Program-made: the position numbers and the translations under genes
In this document: in pieces, positions 45,457 through 54,067 of the stretch
Layout of the letters: the number at the start of each line of letters is the position of its first letter
Numbering within the stretch: the stretch's first letter is position 1
Source of the DNA: Pseudotabrizicola sp.
Lineage (GTDB): Bacteria; Pseudomonadota; Alphaproteobacteria; Rhodobacterales; Rhodobacteraceae
Reading direction: 5' to 3'
Length of the DNA stretch: 64,000 nt
Assembly: GCF_030656345.1 (NCBI RefSeq)
Contig: NZ_JAUSNR010000032.1
Coordinates: forward strand, 1-64,000
The notes under the pieces: model-generated
Told to the model about the DNA's origin: nothing
Seen by the model: only the letters and a program-made list of their open reading frames with translations
The model's database searches: none

Positions 45457-46453
45457 TGTCATACACCACTTCGAGCGAGGCCTTCACCCCGGCATATTTG
45501 CCGCGCATGTCGGCATCGGTGGCCGGGGTCAGCACGAAATCGGCCCCGGTATGTTCGGCGCTGAACAGGCCAAGCAAGCCGTCCTGGGTCAGCGGTGCCG
45601 GGCGCACCGGGGGTGCCAGCCCCACTGCGGTGGCAAGGTCGGCAAACATCGGGCCCCATTGGCTTTCATAGCTGCCAACGATCTGATAATTGGCCGATTT
45701 CTTGCGCAGATCATCGTCCTGCGGAATGGCTGCCAGCACCGGGATCTTCACTTCTGCCGCGAAGGCCGCCGCCTCGCCGGTGCCGTCATCCTTGTTGATG
45801 ACAAGCCCCGCCACACCGACATTGCCGCCCAGACGGCGGAAATATTCCACGGCCGAGCACACGTTGTTGGCCACATACAAAGACTGCAGGTCGTTCGACG
45901 CGACAAGGATCACCTTTTGCGCCATGTCGCGGGCGATCGGCAGGCCGAACCCGCCGCAGACCACATCGCCGAGGAAATCCAGCAGCACATAGTCAAAGTC
46001 CCAGTCGTGGAACCCCAGTTTTTCCAGCAGTTCAAACCCGTGGATGATCCCGCGCCCGCCGCAGCCACGGCCCACTTCCGGCCCGCCCAGCTCCATCGCG
46101 AACACGCCACCGCGCTTGAAGCACACGTCGCCGATCTTCACCTCTTCGCCCGCCAGTTTCTTGCGGGTCGAGGTCTCAATGATCGTGGGGCAAGCCTTGC
46201 CGCCGAAGAGCAGCGAAGTGGTATCCGATTTCGGGTCACAGCCGATCAGCAGCACCCGCTGGCCCATTTCGGCCATCATGTGCGACAGGTTGGCCAGCGT
46301 GAAAGATTTGCCGATGCCGCCCTTGCCATAGATCGCGATGATCTGGGTGTTCTTGGTGGGCGCGCCTTGCGGGATCTCCAGCGTCGGCTCTTCATGCGCC
46401 TCATCGCGCAGGCGGGCGTCAAAATCCTTGAGGTTCGGGATATCCAGGGTCAT
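45449..46453 (-). CDS. bchX: Chlorophyllide a reductase, iron protein subunit X
   Basis: 334 residues from ATG 46453. NifH-like ATPase: P-loop [20 protein letters not shown], cluster cysteines in [14 protein letters not shown] and [20 protein letters not shown], switch region [12 protein letters not shown]. It passes electrons to BchYZ. It overlaps bchC by 4 bases. Confidence 0.98.
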   Translation of the reverse strand: MTLDIPNLKDFDARLRDEAHEEPTLEIPQGAPTKNTQIIAIYGKGGIGKSFTLANLSHMMAEMGQRVLLIGCDPKSDTTSLLFGGKACPTIIETSTRKKLAGEEVKIGDVCFKRGGVFAMELGGPEVGRGCGGRGIIHGFELLEKLGFHDWDFDYVLLDFLGDVVCGGFGLPIARDMAQKVILVASNDLQSLYVANNVCSAVEYFRRLGGNVGVAGLVINKDDGTGEAAAFAAEVKIPVLAAIPQDDDLRKKSANYQIVGSYESQWGPMFADLATAVGLAPPVRPAPLTQDGLLGLFSAEHTGADFVLTPATDADMRGKYAGVKASLEVVYDNV

Positions 46454-47394
46454 GCGGTGCCGCTCCAATCAAGAATCATTTTCAGGCAATCCGCGTCTTC
46501 AAAGGCCGTTTGGTAGGCCCCCGTTGCATCGGCTGCCGGTCGGGTGTGGGTAATCAGGCCCGACAGCGACAACGCGCCGCTTTCGATCAGGGCCCGGGTG
46601 GCTGTCAGGTCGTCGGCATTCCATTCACTGGCAATCCGGAAGCGCGCCTCTTTCATGAAGGCGGGCGGAAAGGCGAAGGCGACAGGCTCGGTATAGAACC
46701 CCGCCAGCACGATTTCGCCGCCCTTGGCCAGACGCGTGACCAGCTGGTCCAGCAGGCCCTTGGCGCCGCTGGCATCGTAAATCGCCTTGTAATCGCGGCG
46801 GGTATCGTCGGCGGGGTCGATCACCTCATATCCGACGGCACCGTCGCGGCGGGCGGGGTTCACCTCCCAAACAGTGGGCGCGGGCGCACCGGCGGCAATC
46901 GTCAGCCGTGCCAGCAACCGGCCCAGCGTGCCGTGCCCGATGATCAACTCCGGCAATGCCGTGTTGAAGCCGGCAAGCGCATGGCGGGCGGTTGCGGCCA
47001 GTGCCAGCAGCGCGCCTTCGGCCCCCATGCTGCGGTCCATCCGGGCAACGCGGGCGGCGGGTGTCACCAGATGGCGCGACGCACCCCCGAACAGCCCGCG
47101 CACATTGTCAGCGTAGCAATTCGCGCCGGGCACAAACACATGCTCGCCCACCCGGAAGCCGCTTTCGGGGGCGGCTTCCACCACCTCGCCGAATGATTCG
47201 TAGCCGGGCACCAGCGGATAGCCCATGCCGGGAAACGGCGGCATCGTGCCGGACCAGAACAGCTTTTCCGTGCCGGTTGAGATGCCGGAATGCGACACCT
47301 CGACCACCAGATCGCCCGCCGCCGGGGCCTGCAGGCCCAATGTCCCAAGCCCCAGATCGCGCGGGCCAGACAGAATAACGGCAGTTGTTCTCAC
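46450..47394 (-). CDS. bchC: Bacteriochlorophyllide a dehydrogenase (3-hydroxyethyl oxidation)
   Basis: 314 residues from GTG 47394. Medium-chain dehydrogenase fold with [20 protein letters not shown] and [14 protein letters not shown] near the start and the nucleotide-binding [15 protein letters not shown]. It oxidises 3-hydroxyethyl-bacteriochlorophyllide to the acetyl form. A promoter with two PpsR boxes lies just upstream, and it heads the bchCXYZ-puf run. Confidence 0.96.
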   Translation of the reverse strand: MRTTAVILSGPRDLGLGTLGLQAPAAGDLVVEVSHSGISTGTEKLFWSGTMPPFPGMGYPLVPGYESFGEVVEAAPESGFRVGEHVFVPGANCYADNVRGLFGGASRHLVTPAARVARMDRSMGAEGALLALAATARHALAGFNTALPELIIGHGTLGRLLARLTIAAGAPAPTVWEVNPARRDGAVGYEVIDPADDTRRDYKAIYDASGAKGLLDQLVTRLAKGGEIVLAGFYTEPVAFAFPPAFMKEARFRIASEWNADDLTATRALIESGALSLSGLITHTRPAADATGAYQTAFEDADCLKMILDWSGTA

Positions 47395-47461
47395 GCGGTC
47401 GTCCTCCCCTTCCCGAAAGTCGCGACACAGAGTCGCAGGTCATCGGGTCTTCGCTCTTAAG

Positions 47462-47479
47462 TGTAAGTTTAGACTTACA
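47462..47479. promoter_or_regulatory. PpsR/CrtJ box, bchC-proximal
   Basis: TGTAAGTTTAGACTTACA is a perfect TGT-N12-ACA palindrome. On the minus strand it covers the likely -10 (TAAACT) of a promoter whose -35 TTGACA is in the neighbouring box, 16 bases apart. Confidence 0.9.
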
Positions 47480-47487
47480 ATCGGATG

Positions 47488-47505
47488 TGTCAATTTAATT
47501 GGACA
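47488..47505. promoter_or_regulatory. PpsR/CrtJ box, bchC-distal
   Basis: TGTCAATTTAATTGGACA matches TGT-N12-ACA and contains the minus-strand -35 TTGACA. Eight bases separate it from the proximal box, the spacing described for cooperative binding at the Rhodobacter bchC promoter. Confidence 0.9.
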
Positions 47506-47555
47506 GTTTTTTGCAAGATAACTGTGCCGTCGGGCTGACAGCCCCGCCACGGCCC

Positions 47556-48671
47556 TTAGCCGGCAGGCTTTTGCGCTGTGATAACCGAGGTGACAAAGGG
47601 TCGTGCCCCCGCCTGCGGGCGGATCGTAGCAAAGCCTGACGCCGCCAGAAGCGCCGATATCTCATCCGCCGACCGGGTCCGCCCGGTCTGCATCGCCAGC
47701 GTGTAGACCGCGAAATAGACATCCGTCGCCGGGTCTGGCCGCGCCCCGCCCGACATCGGTTCCGATATCAACAGTCGCCCGCCGGGCGGCAGGGCGCGGA
47801 ACGCCGCCCCCAGCAGCGCCGCCACCGTGGCGTCGGTATGGTCATAAAGCACCCGGATCAGACTGATCATATCCGCGCCTTGCGGCAGCGGATCATCCCG
47901 GAAACTGCCCGCCTGCACGGTCAGGTTCGGCAACGGGGCCGCCCCCGCCACCACGGCAGGCAGGTCAAACAACGTCAGCCGCAGGCCCGGATACTCCGCC
48001 GCCACGCTGCGCAGAAACGCGCCCGTGCCGCCGCCCACATCCATCAGATGGTTTGTACCACTAAGGCTGACCAGCCGCAGCGTGTCTGCCGCCACCAGCG
48101 CCTGACTGTCCGCCATCAACCGGCTGTAGCGCGCGGCAAGGGCCGGGTCCGCAGCCCCCCCCGCACCGAAGACGTAGGGCCAGAACCCGGCCAGCTGCGG
48201 CTGCGTCTGGCCACGGAAAAACGCCACCGGATCGGACAGGTCGCGGTAGAGCACATCATGGTGCCGCACCATCGCCTCCAGCCCCGGCACGGTCAGGAAC
48301 GCCCCGCCGCGCGGGGTCAGGTGCCACAGCCCGCGCGCGTGGCGCAGCAGCCTCATGGCCGCGCCCGCCTGCAACAGAATGGCCATCCTGTCGGTTGGAA
48401 CCTCCGCGCCGTGGGCCAGTGCCGCCGTGCCCAAAGGCCCCTCAGCCAGCCGGTGCAGCACCTGCAATTCCACCAGCGCCAGCAGCGCCTGCGATTGCAC
48501 AAAGCCCTGCACCACATCAAAAAGCGCGCGCCCCTCGGCGCGCGATTTCAGCCTAAGGCCCGGAATACGTTCGGCAATCGTATGAAAACGCGGCGACATC
48601 GCTATACGGGTCAGCCACCCCGGCCCCGGCCTGCGCGCACGCTCCGGCCCGGTCACCGGCAGATCGGCCAT
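47556..48671 (-). CDS. crtF: Hydroxyneurosporene/demethylspheroidene O-methyltransferase
   Basis: 371 residues. Class I SAM methyltransferase of the plant-OMT type: NHLMDVGGGTGAFLRSVAAE (SAM motif I), LFDLPAVVAGA, and a winged-helix N-terminal part. It adds the methoxy group in spheroidene synthesis. It follows crtE by 3 bases and precedes the bchC promoter region. Confidence 0.95.
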   Translation of the reverse strand: MADLPVTGPERARRPGPGWLTRIAMSPRFHTIAERIPGLRLKSRAEGRALFDVVQGFVQSQALLALVELQVLHRLAEGPLGTAALAHGAEVPTDRMAILLQAGAAMRLLRHARGLWHLTPRGGAFLTVPGLEAMVRHHDVLYRDLSDPVAFFRGQTQPQLAGFWPYVFGAGGAADPALAARYSRLMADSQALVAADTLRLVSLSGTNHLMDVGGGTGAFLRSVAAEYPGLRLTLFDLPAVVAGAAPLPNLTVQAGSFRDDPLPQGADMISLIRVLYDHTDATVAALLGAAFRALPPGGRLLISEPMSGGARPDPATDVYFAVYTLAMQTGRTRSADEISALLAASGFATIRPQAGARPFVTSVITAQKPAG

Positions 48672-48674
48672 GGC

Positions 48675-49544
48675 TCAGCCCTTCGCGGCGGTCAGCCGCG
48701 CCGGGGTCATTTTCTCGGCGTAAGCCCGCACCATCTGCGCCAGCATCGCCTCTCCGGGGCAGGACGGGATCGAGGCAATCGCCCCGCCCAGGATGTCACG
48801 CAGATGCGCCACAGCGCCCGAAACGCCCAGTTCGGCCACCGCAGACGGGCGGCCATGCGCCGCATCCTGCCCCGCGGGTTTGCCGGTCTCCTCGACCCCC
48901 ATCAGCGCGTCTTTCAGATCATCGGCCACCTGAAACGCCGCCCCGATCCGCGCGCCCAGTTCTTCCCACGGCTCGGCATCCTGCCCCGCCGCAAGCGCGC
49001 CCATCTGGGTGGCGGCGATGAACAAGGCCCCGGTCTTGGCGCGGTGATAGGCGCCCAGATCGATCTGCGCCTCACTCTCCCAACCCTGCCCCGCGCAGAT
49101 GCCATGCGGCATCCCCGTGCGCTGCGCCAAAGCGCTCACCAGTCGCAAGGCGCGCTCCGGCGCATCCGTGCCCCCGCGCGCCAGCACCTCAAACGCCAGC
49201 ACGATCAGAGAGTCGCCGGCCAGCACCGCCAGCGGCTCGCCAAAGGCGCGGTGCACCGTGGCCTTGCCGCGCCGCACATCGGCATCGTCAAAGGCGGGCA
49301 GGTCATCATGCACAAGACTGGCGCAATGGATCAGCTCCAGCGCCACCGCCGCCGCATCGGTAAGGACAGGCCGGTCATCGCCGCAGGCCAGTGCCACCGA
49401 CATCAGAATCGTCGGCCTGATCCGCGCGCCGCCCGGAAACACCGCATAGGGCAGCGCCGCTGCCAGCCGCGACGGGGCCGCCCCCGATTGCGCCAGAGCG
49501 ATGCCGTTCAGCATCGCCGCCTCGATCCGTCCGTCCAGTGCCAT
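48675..49544 (-). CDS. crtE: Geranylgeranyl diphosphate synthase
   Basis: 289 residues. First Asp-rich motif in LVHDDLPAFDDADVRRGKAT, second in FQVADDLKDALMG; G-G-A-R-I-R-P near residue 37. It makes GGPP for carotenoids and the bacteriochlorophyll tail. Divergent from crtD across a gap with two PpsR boxes. Confidence 0.96.
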   Translation of the reverse strand: MALDGRIEAAMLNGIALAQSGAAPSRLAAALPYAVFPGGARIRPTILMSVALACGDDRPVLTDAAAVALELIHCASLVHDDLPAFDDADVRRGKATVHRAFGEPLAVLAGDSLIVLAFEVLARGGTDAPERALRLVSALAQRTGMPHGICAGQGWESEAQIDLGAYHRAKTGALFIAATQMGALAAGQDAEPWEELGARIGAAFQVADDLKDALMGVEETGKPAGQDAAHGRPSAVAELGVSGAVAHLRDILGGAIASIPSCPGEAMLAQMVRAYAEKMTPARLTAAKG

Positions 49545-49598
49545 GTGCCGCCCTTTTGCCGACGTTTACCCGGCCATCGTGGCAGCCTGCGCGGCATG

Positions 49599-49616
49599 TG
49601 TAAACTAAAACTTACA
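49599..49616. promoter_or_regulatory. PpsR/CrtJ box, crtE side of the crtE-crtD gap
   Basis: TGTAAACTAAAACTTACA matches TGT-N12-ACA, with flanking bases that extend the palindrome (ATGTGTAA...TTACACAT). Confidence 0.9.
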
Positions 49617-49622
49617 CATTAC

Positions 49623-49640
49623 TGTAATTCCCTATGGACA
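49623..49640. promoter_or_regulatory. PpsR/CrtJ box, crtD side of the crtE-crtD gap
   Basis: TGTAATTCCCTATGGACA matches TGT-N12-ACA six bases from its neighbour. It lies 28 bases before the crtD start. Confidence 0.85.
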
Positions 49641-49668
49641 ACTGCCGCCGTCCGGCCAGAATACCCGT

Positions 49669-51243
49669 ATGACGCTGCAACACTCTTCTCTTGACACAGC
49701 CATCGTGATCGGTGCCGGTTTTGGCGGCCTCGCCACGGCAATCCGGCTTGCGGCGATGGGGCTGGCGGTTACGGTCATCGAATCGTCCGACAGCCCCGGC
49801 GGCAAGGCCCGCGCGATTGCCTCGCCCGCTGGCCCGGTGGATACCGGCCCCACCGTCCTGACGATGCGCGGCGAATTCGACGCGCTGTTCGCGCTGGCAG
49901 GCCAGCGCATCGACGACCACATCCGCCTGATCCCGCAACCCATTCTCGCCCGCCACTGGTGGCGGGGCAGCCCCACGCTCGACCTGTTCCCGGAAACCGA
50001 GGCGAACATCGAAGCCATCCACGCCTTCGCCGGGCCGCGCGAGGCCGCGGCCTTCGCCCGCTTTGACCGCCTCGCGCATGACCTGCTTGCCGCCTTCGAC
50101 GCCCCGGTGATGCGCGCGGCCAAACCGAACCTTGCGCAGATCGCCCGCACCGCCGCGACGCAGCCCCGGCTCTGGCCCGCGCTGCTGCCCGGCATCTCGC
50201 TCGAACGGCTGCTGAGCCTGCATTTCCGCGACCCCCGCCTGATTCAGCTGTTCGCGCGCTACGCCACATACGTCGGCGGCAGACCGCGCCATGCCCCCGG
50301 TGTGCTCGCCCTGATCTGGCGGGCCGAGGCGGAAGGAGTCTGGGCGGTCGAGGGCGGGATGCACAGTCTGGCCGCCGCCCTTGCGCGGCTGGCCGACTCC
50401 ATGGGCGTGCGCTTCCACTACGCCACGAAAGCCCGCCGCATCGTTGCCCAAAATGGCCGCATCAGCGCCGTCGAAACCGAAGGCGGCCACACCCTGCCCT
50501 GCCATACCTGCGTCTTCAACGGCGACCCTGCCGCGCTGACCGATGGCCTGCTTGGCCCCGACGCCCAGCGCGCCATTCCCAAGGGCAAAACCACCCCCCG
50601 CAGCCTGTCGGCCCATGTCTGGGCCTTCGCAGCCACGCCCCAAGGTGCCGACCTCACCCATCACAACGTCTTCTTCACCGATGACCCGAAGGCCGAATTC
50701 GGCCCCATCGGCATGGGCCAGCCGCCTGAACAACCTACTCTTTATGTCTGCGCCCAAAGTCGCACCCCCACCGCGCCCCCCGGCCCGGAACGGTTCGAGA
50801 TCATCCTGAACGCCCCCGCCAACCTTGCCCCCAGCACAGATGAGGAACCCCGATGCCGCCAGCGCACCTTCCCCCGGCTGAAGGCCTTCGGCCTGACCTT
50901 CTCGCCCGACCCGGCCCCCTCGGCCCTGACCACCCCCAGCCATCTGGCCAGCCTTTATCCGGCGTCACAGGGCGCGATCTACGGCCGCTCGCCCGAGGGG
51001 ATGCTGGCGGCGTTCCAGCGCCCGGTGGCGCAAACCCGCCTGCCGGGCCTCTTTCTCACGGGGGGCGGGGCACATCCGGGGGCGGGGGTGCCGATGGCAG
51101 CCCTCTCCGCCCGGCACGCGGCCGCGGCGATCAGGCAGGACCGGATTTCCGGGTACAGGTCGACGCCAACGGCTATGCATGGTGGTATATCGACGGGGTC
51201 AGCACCGACGGCACCCGTGCCGTCTCGGTCATCGCCTTCATAG
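49669..51243 (+). CDS. crtD: Methoxyneurosporene dehydrogenase (hydroxyneurosporene desaturase)
   Basis: 524 residues, longer than the usual ~495. FAD-binding start IVIGAGFGGLATAIRLAAMG, then GGKARAIASPAGPVDTGPTV; C-terminal FAD motif LPGLFLTGGGAHPGAGVPMA. It introduces the 3,4 double bond in the spheroidene pathway. The frame continues about 30 codons past ARHAAAAI into sequence that in another frame encodes the start of CrtC, stopping at TAG 51243, so the last residues (YRSTPTAMHGGISTGSAP..) are an overlap tail. Confidence 0.95.
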   Translation: MTLQHSSLDTAIVIGAGFGGLATAIRLAAMGLAVTVIESSDSPGGKARAIASPAGPVDTGPTVLTMRGEFDALFALAGQRIDDHIRLIPQPILARHWWRGSPTLDLFPETEANIEAIHAFAGPREAAAFARFDRLAHDLLAAFDAPVMRAAKPNLAQIARTAATQPRLWPALLPGISLERLLSLHFRDPRLIQLFARYATYVGGRPRHAPGVLALIWRAEAEGVWAVEGGMHSLAAALARLADSMGVRFHYATKARRIVAQNGRISAVETEGGHTLPCHTCVFNGDPAALTDGLLGPDAQRAIPKGKTTPRSLSAHVWAFAATPQGADLTHHNVFFTDDPKAEFGPIGMGQPPEQPTLYVCAQSRTPTAPPGPERFEIILNAPANLAPSTDEEPRCRQRTFPRLKAFGLTFSPDPAPSALTTPSHLASLYPASQGAIYGRSPEGMLAAFQRPVAQTRLPGLFLTGGGAHPGAGVPMAALSARHAAAAIRQDRISGYRSTPTAMHGGISTGSAPTAPVPSRSSPS

Positions 51244-52070
51244 GCTCGGTATTCTCGCCATGGTACGGCTGGTCGGGGCGGCGAGAGCCGGAAAACCACT
51301 GCTGCATCAATGTCGCCACCTACGGCCCCGGCAGCCGCTTCACCATGACAGACCGTGGCCGCAGCGCCTTGCGCCGGTCCGCCGACACGTTCGAGGTCGG
51401 CCCCAGCCGGTTGCACTGGACAGGCACCCAGCTGATCATCGACATCGATGAATGGGGTGCGCCGCCGATGGTCACCCCCGTGCGCGGCCAGATCATCCTG
51501 ACGCCGCAGGCGGTGACGGAAACCGAGGTTATGCTGACCCCCGACGCCGCCCATATCTGGCGCCCCTTCGCCCCCAGTTGCCACATCGCGGTGAACCTGA
51601 CGCAAGGCCACGCATGGGAAGGCCACGGCTATTGCGACGCCAATTTCGGCAGCCGCGCGCTGGAGGCGGATTTCGATTTCTGGACATGGGGCCGCTTTCC
51701 GATGAAAGACCGCGCGCTGTGCATCTATGACGCCACCCGGCGCGACGGCAGCACGCTCGATCTGGCGGTCGAGATCGACAGCACAGGGGCCGTGCGTGAG
51801 ACCACCGCCCCGCCCCGCACCCGCTTTGCCCGCAGCCTGTGGCAAGTCAAACGCGAAACCCGCGCCGACCCCGGCACCCTGCCGCGCCAGCGGCTGAACA
51901 TGCTCGACGCGCCGTTCTACAGCCGCAGCCTTGTGGAAACCCGGATCAACGGCGAGGCAACGACCGGCGTGCATGAGGCGCTCGACCTGCGCCGCTTCCG
52001 CCAGCCGCTGCTGAAACCCATGCTCGCCGTCCGCGTCCCCCGCCGCGCCGGCTGGACGTTCAAGGATTGA
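50853..52070 (+). CDS. crtC: Hydroxyneurosporene synthase (acyclic carotenoid 1,2-hydratase); start unresolved
   Basis: The conserved protein begins near 51135 (FRVQVDANGYAWWYIDGVST) and runs through FIGSVFSPWYGWSGRREPEN, HWTGTQLIIDIDEWGAPP and GHGYCDANFGSRALEADFDF to VPRRAGWTFKD, about 310 residues, normal for CrtC. It adds water across the 1,2 bond. In its frame there is no ATG, GTG or TTG between 50856 and 51345; the only upstream ATG, at 50853, would add about 95 residues that are out-of-frame crtD sequence. The annotated start is therefore formal. Overlaps crtD on the same strand. Confidence 0.9.
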   Translation: MPPAHLPPAEGLRPDLLARPGPLGPDHPQPSGQPLSGVTGRDLRPLARGDAGGVPAPGGANPPAGPLSHGGRGTSGGGGADGSPLRPARGRGDQAGPDFRVQVDANGYAWWYIDGVSTDGTRAVSVIAFIGSVFSPWYGWSGRREPENHCCINVATYGPGSRFTMTDRGRSALRRSADTFEVGPSRLHWTGTQLIIDIDEWGAPPMVTPVRGQIILTPQAVTETEVMLTPDAAHIWRPFAPSCHIAVNLTQGHAWEGHGYCDANFGSRALEADFDFWTWGRFPMKDRALCIYDATRRDGSTLDLAVEIDSTGAVRETTAPPRTRFARSLWQVKRETRADPGTLPRQRLNMLDAPFYSRSLVETRINGEATTGVHEALDLRRFRQPLLKPMLAVRVPRRAGWTFKD

Positions 52071-52166
52071 ACCACCAGCCACCTGCTCCCCTTGGTCACC
52101 CTTGGGAGCTGCCTGCCCTCAAGCCATATGGTCTGTTGAACCAATGGCGAAACCAGTTGGCTTGCC

Positions 52167-52241
52167 CCGAGAGTATTTGGAAAAGCGGCAAAGCCAAAGG
52201 GCTTGGGCTTTCATCCTGGCACAAATACTCCCGCCGGAGGC
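52167..52241. repeat. Dispersed repeat, copy 4a (inverted pair)
   Basis: CCGAGAGTATTTGGAAAAGC (from 52167) and GCACAAATACTCCCGCCGG (to 52237) face each other around a GC-rich spacer after the crtC stop. Same core as the copies at 18518 and 60147. Confidence 0.7.
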
Positions 52242-52290
52242 ACCTGTCCGAAAACACGGGCGCGCCCTCACAGACCCGCCACACCGCTTT

Positions 52291-52322
52291 GAACCTTTCG
52301 AAAATACTTCCGCGCGGAGCGC
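52291..52322. repeat. Dispersed repeat, copy 4b
   Basis: GAACCTTTCGAAAATACTTC followed by CGCGCGGAGCGC. Same orientation and tail as copies at 37294 and 18587. It ends 10 bases before the tspO stop. Confidence 0.75.
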
Positions 52323-52332
52323 AGCCGCAGCC

Positions 52333-52809
52333 TCAGCCCGCCGCCACATCCGGATTGCGCATCCAGACCGAGGCATTCAGCGCGCCCGCAATCGTGACCC
52401 ACACCAGATAGGGCGCAAACAGCCAGCCCGCGACCGGATCAATCCGCCAGAACACCAGCATCGTCGCCGCCACCGCCACCCACAACAGGCTCAGCACCAC
52501 CAGCCCGGCCCGGATGCGCCGCAATCCGAAAAACACCGGCGTCCACAGCGTGTTCAGCGCAATCTGTACCGCCCAGAGCGCCAGCCCCTGCCCCACCAGC
52601 GGATCAAACCCGGCCTGCATCGCCACCCGCATCGCGGCAAGCGCTATACAGATATACAGGATCGTCCAAGCCACCGGGAACATCCAGTCCTTTGGCGTCC
52701 ACCACGGCTTGGACAGGCCCTTGTACCAGTCGCCGGGCTGAAACATCGCCCCGGTCGCCGCCGCCGCCCCGCAGGCTGCCAGAAAGGTGAAAAACAGCGT
52801 GAAATCCAT
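52333..52809 (-). CDS. tspO: Tryptophan-rich sensory protein TspO
   Basis: 158 residues. Five membrane helices with many Trp; typical segments LSKPWWTPKDWMFPVAWTIL, ALNTLWTPVFFGLRRIRAGL and FAPYLVWVTIAGALNASVW. In Rhodobacter it is an outer-membrane porphyrin-binding protein that restrains photosynthesis gene expression with oxygen. It lies downstream of crtB with a 253-base gap. Confidence 0.96.
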   Translation of the reverse strand: MDFTLFFTFLAACGAAAATGAMFQPGDWYKGLSKPWWTPKDWMFPVAWTILYICIALAAMRVAMQAGFDPLVGQGLALWAVQIALNTLWTPVFFGLRRIRAGLVVLSLLWVAVAATMLVFWRIDPVAGWLFAPYLVWVTIAGALNASVWMRNPDVAAG

Positions 52810-53062
52810 GGCAGGGCCCCTTGGGTAATGTGCCCCTTCTATCTAACCCGGATCGCCCGAAGCGCAACCCAAAGCGAAGACGGCCGTCAGGCCGGAAGAG
52901 CGCCCGGCCATGATCTGCCCACCCCCAGAACCCGGGGCAGCCGGGAAAAATATTGACGGCCGGTCAAATCGGCACTCCTAACCCCTTGATTTCAAACGAC
53001 CCTACAACCTGTATCGCAGGGGGAGCCGTGGACAGCCTGACCCGCCGCCCCCGCCCCCCGGC

Positions 53063-54067
53063 TCACGCCATTCCGCGTGAGCGGGCTTCCAGCTGCGACA
53101 GCACCTCGAACAGCGCCTCTGAGCGGCCCCGCGCGTCCGCCTTGCGGGCGGCGGCATCGACCAGAAACGCCACCTCTGCCGCAGGCTTTGCATGCAGCAC
53201 CGCCGGGCGCGGCAGCAAGGGCGAGGCGGCGGCCCGCAGCCCCGCCAGCATCAGCCAGCCCAGCTTCTGCCCCTTGCCGGTCCGCGCGCGGACCGTCACC
53301 GAATCATGCCCCGCCCGCGCCACTTCGGTGCCGATCCCGGCATAGATATGCCGGGCGGCAAATATCCCCGGACGACAGGCCAGCGGCAGCGCCGCCACCC
53401 CGGCCTCAGACCGCTGATACAGCCGGTCCGCCTCACGCAGCAGCCGTGCCGTCACCCGGCGCACGCCGGCGCAAGCGGCGGGGACGGCCAGAAAGCGGGG
53501 CAGCTCCACCCCCTCTTCCGCCAGCCAGTCCAGCGGCAGAAACACCCGCCCCGCCCGCGCATCCTCACCCACATCGCGGCTGATGTTGGTCAGCTGCATC
53601 GCCAGCCCCAGATCGCAGGCCCGTGCGAGCGCGTCCGCCTCGCGCACCCGCATCAGCACGCACATCATCGCCCCCACCGCCGCCGCCACCCGGGCGGAAT
53701 AGTCGAGCACGCCCGACAGCGTGTCATAGCGCCGCCCCATCGCATCCCAGGCAAGGCCCTCCAGCAACGCCTCGGGCAGCGCACGCGGCATGTCGTAGTC
53801 TTCGACGACTGAGGCAAAGGCCCGGTCGGCAAAGCCATCACGTGGGCGGCCCTGATAGACCAGATCCAGCCGGTCGCGCAGCCGCAGCACGGCACCCGCC
53901 TTGTCGGCACCCTCATCCACCTCATCATCCGCCACCCGGCAAAAGGCATAGAGCGCCAAGGCCGGGTCACGCACCCGCGCGGGCAGCACGCGGGATGCGG
54001 CGTGGAACGACAGGCTGCCGGTGCGGATCGCGGCGCGGCAGGCCGCCATATCGGCGGGCGCGATCAT
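53063..54067 (-). CDS. crtB: Phytoene synthase
   Basis: 334 residues. Asp-rich motifs in YAFCRVADDEVDEGADKAGA and ISRDVGEDARAGRVFLPLDW; it condenses two GGPP to phytoene, the first carotenoid step. It overlaps crtI by 4 bases (ATGA). Downstream, the 253-base gap to tspO holds a TTGAC-N5-GTCAA element at 52953-52967 and nothing else I can assign. Confidence 0.97.
   Translation of the reverse strand: MIAPADMAACRAAIRTGSLSFHAASRVLPARVRDPALALYAFCRVADDEVDEGADKAGAVLRLRDRLDLVYQGRPRDGFADRAFASVVEDYDMPRALPEALLEGLAWDAMGRRYDTLSGVLDYSARVAAAVGAMMCVLMRVREADALARACDLGLAMQLTNISRDVGEDARAGRVFLPLDWLAEEGVELPRFLAVPAACAGVRRVTARLLREADRLYQRSEAGVAALPLACRPGIFAARHIYAGIGTEVARAGHDSVTVRARTGKGQKLGWLMLAGLRAAASPLLPRPAVLHAKPAAEVAFLVDAAARKADARGRSEALFEVLSQLEARSRGMA

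Noticed and set aside
45456-46453. nifH or bchL instead of bchX
   Set aside because: N-terminal extension, position before bchY and bchZ, and the [14 protein letters not shown] motif fit BchX.
51060-51066. Programmed frameshift making a CrtD-CrtC fusion as the main explanation
   Set aside because: The slip would remove the essential C-terminal FAD motif of CrtD; kept only as an alternative under the crtC start finding.
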